From Nitrososphaerota archaeon (lineage in GTDB: Archaea > Thermoproteota > Nitrososphaeria > Nitrososphaerales > JACQRY01), in assembly GCA_016206275.1 (NCBI GenBank), contig JACQRY010000157.1:1-6647 (forward strand): DNA of 6,647 bases, written 5' to 3'. How positions within the stretch are numbered: the stretch's first letter is position 1; each line of letters starts with the position of its first letter. The translations under genes and the position numbers were made by a program. Below the pieces are notes generated by a model that was given only the letters and a program-made list of their open reading frames with translations, had not been told where the DNA came from and did not search any database. Below, one piece after another: positions 4,931 through 6,647 of the stretch.

Positions 4931-6373
4931 TTATTCAATTATTAGCAGAGCTATCATGCCTGCATCGGCGTGGTTGACCACATGGCAGTGAATCAGCCAG
5001 AAGCCAGGTTCGGTGGCTGTGAATTCCAGTGTGTCTGCTTGTCCAGGCATTAGGGGTAATACGTTACTGGCCCAGACATCTCCTCGCAGGGTTCTGATAG
5101 ATCTGTGTTCGAATCCGTGATGGTGATGCGAGTGGAATAGATCACCTATGTTTACGATGTGCAGTCTCACAACCTCTCCTTTCTTGACTTTGATTGTTGT
5201 GACGGTTTCATTGAGTTGCTGGGCTACTGCGTTTAGGCCTCCGTCTTTGAAGATCCCTTCAAGAGTGTGTTCTCCGCCCGGGATTCCTCTGTTGTTGATG
5301 ACGTAGGGAGCGGGATGACCTGGCTGACCCTCTGCGTAGAAGAGCGTGAATTCTCTTGCCGGGGGTCTGTCTGGTTCATCCACCACGATGGCTCCGTAAA
5401 GCCCCATGTTGATGTGCTGTGCGATGTGCTTTCCTCCGTCTGCCGAGTGGCAGTGGAAGTAGAAGATCCCTGGCGTGGTCAAGGTGAACTCATAAGTGTA
5501 TTCGCCGTTTGGTGGAATCATGGATCCTGCTCCCTTAGAAGCTATGATGTTTGCCTGTGATCCATCCATTTCGAATTTGTAGTTGGTGAGGTGGGTGTGT
5601 AGGCTGTGTATGAGATTATGTTTGTTGATGACTTTGATTCTTAGGGTTTCTCCAACTTGGGCTTTCAGTGTGGGTGCTGGAACTGTTCCGTTGTATGTCC
5701 ATGCTTCCCATGTTTTGCCTGCAAGCTGCATTTGTTTGGCTTCGATTATCAACGTGTATTGACGAACGTTTTGTGCTATTGCTGGAGGAGGCTTTCCTAT
5801 CATAGACGTGATATTCGGCTGTGAGATTGCTACTCCGACGACGATGCCTCCTAGAAGTGCTGCCAGCAGAAAGTAAGACATGTGCGAACGACCCTCTTTC
5901 CTACCAGCTGTTCTTGAAGGACTCGCATAGCTTTTACCGTAACGTATGCCGCTAGCTCCGTTTTCCGTTGCTCTAGACAAGTAGGCAAGTGGCAGGAGAA
6001 GGCCTGCTTCCATCATCTTTACAAATACGCCGAATGGTTCTACGGTCTGGGGTTCAGCATGGTGGCCAATTGGGATGCCTACAAATCTTGTTACAATGTA
6101 TATTGCGATGAGTGCTACAGAGCTTGTTATGCCTGTCCAGTATAGCCGTCGGGATCCTCTGATTGGAATCAGAAGACCTATGCCTATTTGCAGCAGGCCT
6201 GCAAGAGCGAAGAAGATGGCGAGCTCGAAGGCTTCGCCATGTTCCTGAACTAAAGATAGATGGCTGACACCAGCTACAGTTGCGAGGAGTGCGGCTGTGC
6301 CGCTTGCCCATTTCTCGCTTTGGTATGGTCTTGGTATTGGGACATGTAACTTTGAAGGATCGATATGGCTCAA
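4931..6373 (-). CDS. Membrane-anchored two-domain multicopper oxidase with polytopic N-terminal domain
   Basis: The 480 residues fall into two parts. Residues 1-183 hold five predicted membrane helices (about 24-44, 49-71, 78-100, 113-133, 165-183). The loops RGSRR (72-76) and 134-164 are basic, so they are inside, placing the rest outside the cell. Residues 200-480 are two cupredoxin domains. In domain 1, HSLHTH gives His256, His259 and His261; FHCHSAD gives His307, Cys308 and His309; His320 follows. In domain 2, HSHHHHG gives His414, His417 and His419; IHCHVVNH gives His462, Cys463, His464 and His468, with Met473. The four HxH pairs make a full trinuclear site and both domains keep a type 1 Cys/His set. 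This fits an oxygen-reducing laccase-like oxidase of the two-domain 'type A' group rather than a NirK nitrite reductase, which lacks the trinuclear site. The substrate is unknown. The start is TTG at 6373; an in-frame stop lies upstream and the next Met is residue 120, beyond three helices. Confidence 0.87.
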   Translation of the reverse strand: MSHIDPSKLHVPIPRPYQSEKWASGTAALLATVAGVSHLSLVQEHGEAFELAIFFALAGLLQIGIGLLIPIRGSRRLYWTGITSSVALIAIYIVTRFVGIPIGHHAEPQTVEPFGVFVKMMEAGLLLPLAYLSRATENGASGIRYGKSYASPSRTAGRKEGRSHMSYFLLAALLGGIVVGVAISQPNITSMIGKPPPAIAQNVRQYTLIIEAKQMQLAGKTWEAWTYNGTVPAPTLKAQVGETLRIKVINKHNLIHSLHTHLTNYKFEMDGSQANIIASKGAGSMIPPNGEYTYEFTLTTPGIFYFHCHSADGGKHIAQHINMGLYGAIVVDEPDRPPAREFTLFYAEGQPGHPAPYVINNRGIPGGEHTLEGIFKDGGLNAVAQQLNETVTTIKVKKGEVVRLHIVNIGDLFHSHHHHGFEHRSIRTLRGDVWASNVLPLMPGQADTLEFTATEPGFWLIHCHVVNHADAGMIALLIIE

Positions 6374-6404
6374 GCTTATCGTCGGTTTACGACTAGACCT
6401 GACC

Positions 6405-6411
6405 TATTAAA
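6405..6411 (-). promoter_or_regulatory. TATA box of the multicopper oxidase gene
   Basis: The - strand reads ACCGGTTTAATAGG, with TTTAATA at 6411-6405. A start site about 27 nt downstream would fall near 6381, some 8 nt before the TTG start codon at 6373. This spacing supports both the promoter and the choice of the TTG, since no Shine-Dalgarno sequence precedes it. Confidence 0.45.
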
Positions 6412-6444
6412 CCGGTAATACGATTCTCAAAAATGAAAACTATG

Positions 6445-6455
6445 TTCAAGTTGAA
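6445..6455. promoter_or_regulatory. Short inverted repeat in the divergent intergenic region
   Basis: TTCAAGTTGAA is a perfect 5-bp inverted repeat around one central base. It lies about 35 bp upstream of the oxidase TATA box and about 100 bp before the divergent secreted-protein start. It could be an operator, but it is short and a single copy, so chance is quite possible. Confidence 0.15.
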
Positions 6456-6546
6456 TGATACCACGTAGATAAGCAATCCACTCAAATACTATTCATAACT
6501 CATATACACATGGACTGAGAAGCCTCATGATTGCATACTGACACAT

Positions 6547-6552
6547 GGTGAT
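6547..6552 (+). promoter_or_regulatory. Shine-Dalgarno site deciding the start of the right-edge gene
   Basis: GGTGAT is a six-base match to the archaeal anti-Shine-Dalgarno sequence and lies six bases before the ATG at 6559. It is the clearest ribosome binding site in the window and selects that ATG over the TTG at 6556. A TATA-like CATATACA at 6501-6508 would give a leader of roughly 30 nt, in line with a leadered message. Confidence 0.45.
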
Positions 6553-6558
6553 ACGTTG

Positions 6559-6647
6559 ATGCATCGGCTAGCACTCCCAATTCTCCTAGCCGTGCTGCTG
6601 GGGGTATCATCGCTTTCTGTCGCATATGGTCATACGGAGGGTGGAAG
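6559..6647 (+). CDS. Secreted protein, N-terminal signal peptide only (3'-truncated)
   Basis: Twenty-nine codons are visible before the window ends. They start MHRLALPILLAVLLG, continue VSSLSVAYGHTEGG, and form a classic signal peptide: a short basic start (His2, Arg3), a hydrophobic core of about 15 residues, and a small-residue region SVAYG fit for signal peptidase. If cleavage falls after Gly24, the mature protein would begin with histidine (HTEGG). The product is thus exported or surface-anchored, but nothing further can be said about its fold. It is divergent from the multicopper oxidase, with 185 bp between starts, so the two may share regulation and act in the same extracytoplasmic process; that is inference. 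The ATG is supported by the GGTGAT site. Confidence 0.6.
   Translation, partial: MHRLALPILLAVLLGVSSLSVAYGHTEGG

Noticed and set aside
4755..4991. 78-codon + strand ORF across the oxidase 3' end
   Set aside because: Its composition is unlike a folded protein (many Arg, Cys and Trp scattered), its second half is antisense to the conserved HCHVVNHADAGM coding region, and no family is recognisable.
4931..5773. Assignment of the copper oxidase as a NirK nitrite reductase
   Set aside because: NirK carries one type 1 and one type 2 copper per subunit; here four HxH pairs provide a trinuclear site and both domains have type 1 cysteines, which is the laccase-like pattern.

Overview
The window looks archaeal, most likely from a member of the TACK group; a Nitrososphaeria-like or related lineage is my guess. 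Three things point there. The first is a cluster of DUF655 protein, Dim1/KsgA rRNA dimethylase and HemK2/Mtq2-type methyltransferase, a typical archaeal gene order. The second is archaeal-style promoters (TATA elements about 25-30 nt before starts, several of them nearly leaderless). The third is a broken gene whose two ends resemble the crenarchaeal form of the DRG/Obg-type GTPase. No rRNA, tRNA, CRISPR array or insertion sequence was recognised.

Layout. The left part (1-1745, + strand) holds the C-terminal third or less of a molybdopterin (DMSO reductase family) oxidoreductase, a small thioredoxin-like protein with two CxxC pairs, and a SnoaL-like small protein. The last two each have a TATA-like element placed for a nearly leaderless transcript. 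The middle (1779-4627, - strand) is translation and RNA modification: a TrmJ-type tRNA 2'-O-methyltransferase and the DUF655-ksgA-hemK2 operon with overlapping genes. Between trmJ and hemK2, on the opposite strand, lies a 148-bp fragment that I read as the decayed remains of a DRG/Obg-type GTPase: an N-terminus carrying a stop codon, a missing centre, and the last residues of the TGS domain in another frame. The right part (4931-6647) is copper or envelope related. It holds a 480-residue membrane-anchored two-domain multicopper oxidase (- strand, TTG start) and, divergent from it, the first 29 codons of a secreted protein cut off by the window edge.

How the genes work together. The central genes modify rRNA, tRNA and probably release factor aRF1, so they belong to ribosome assembly and translation quality. 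The outer genes are redox enzymes: a molybdoenzyme and a thiol protein on the left, and a copper oxidase facing outside the membrane on the right. The most notable items are the GTPase relic and the multicopper oxidase. The oxidase has a five-helix N-terminal membrane domain and type 1 copper sites in both cupredoxin domains, the first apparently with a leucine where the axial methionine usually sits.
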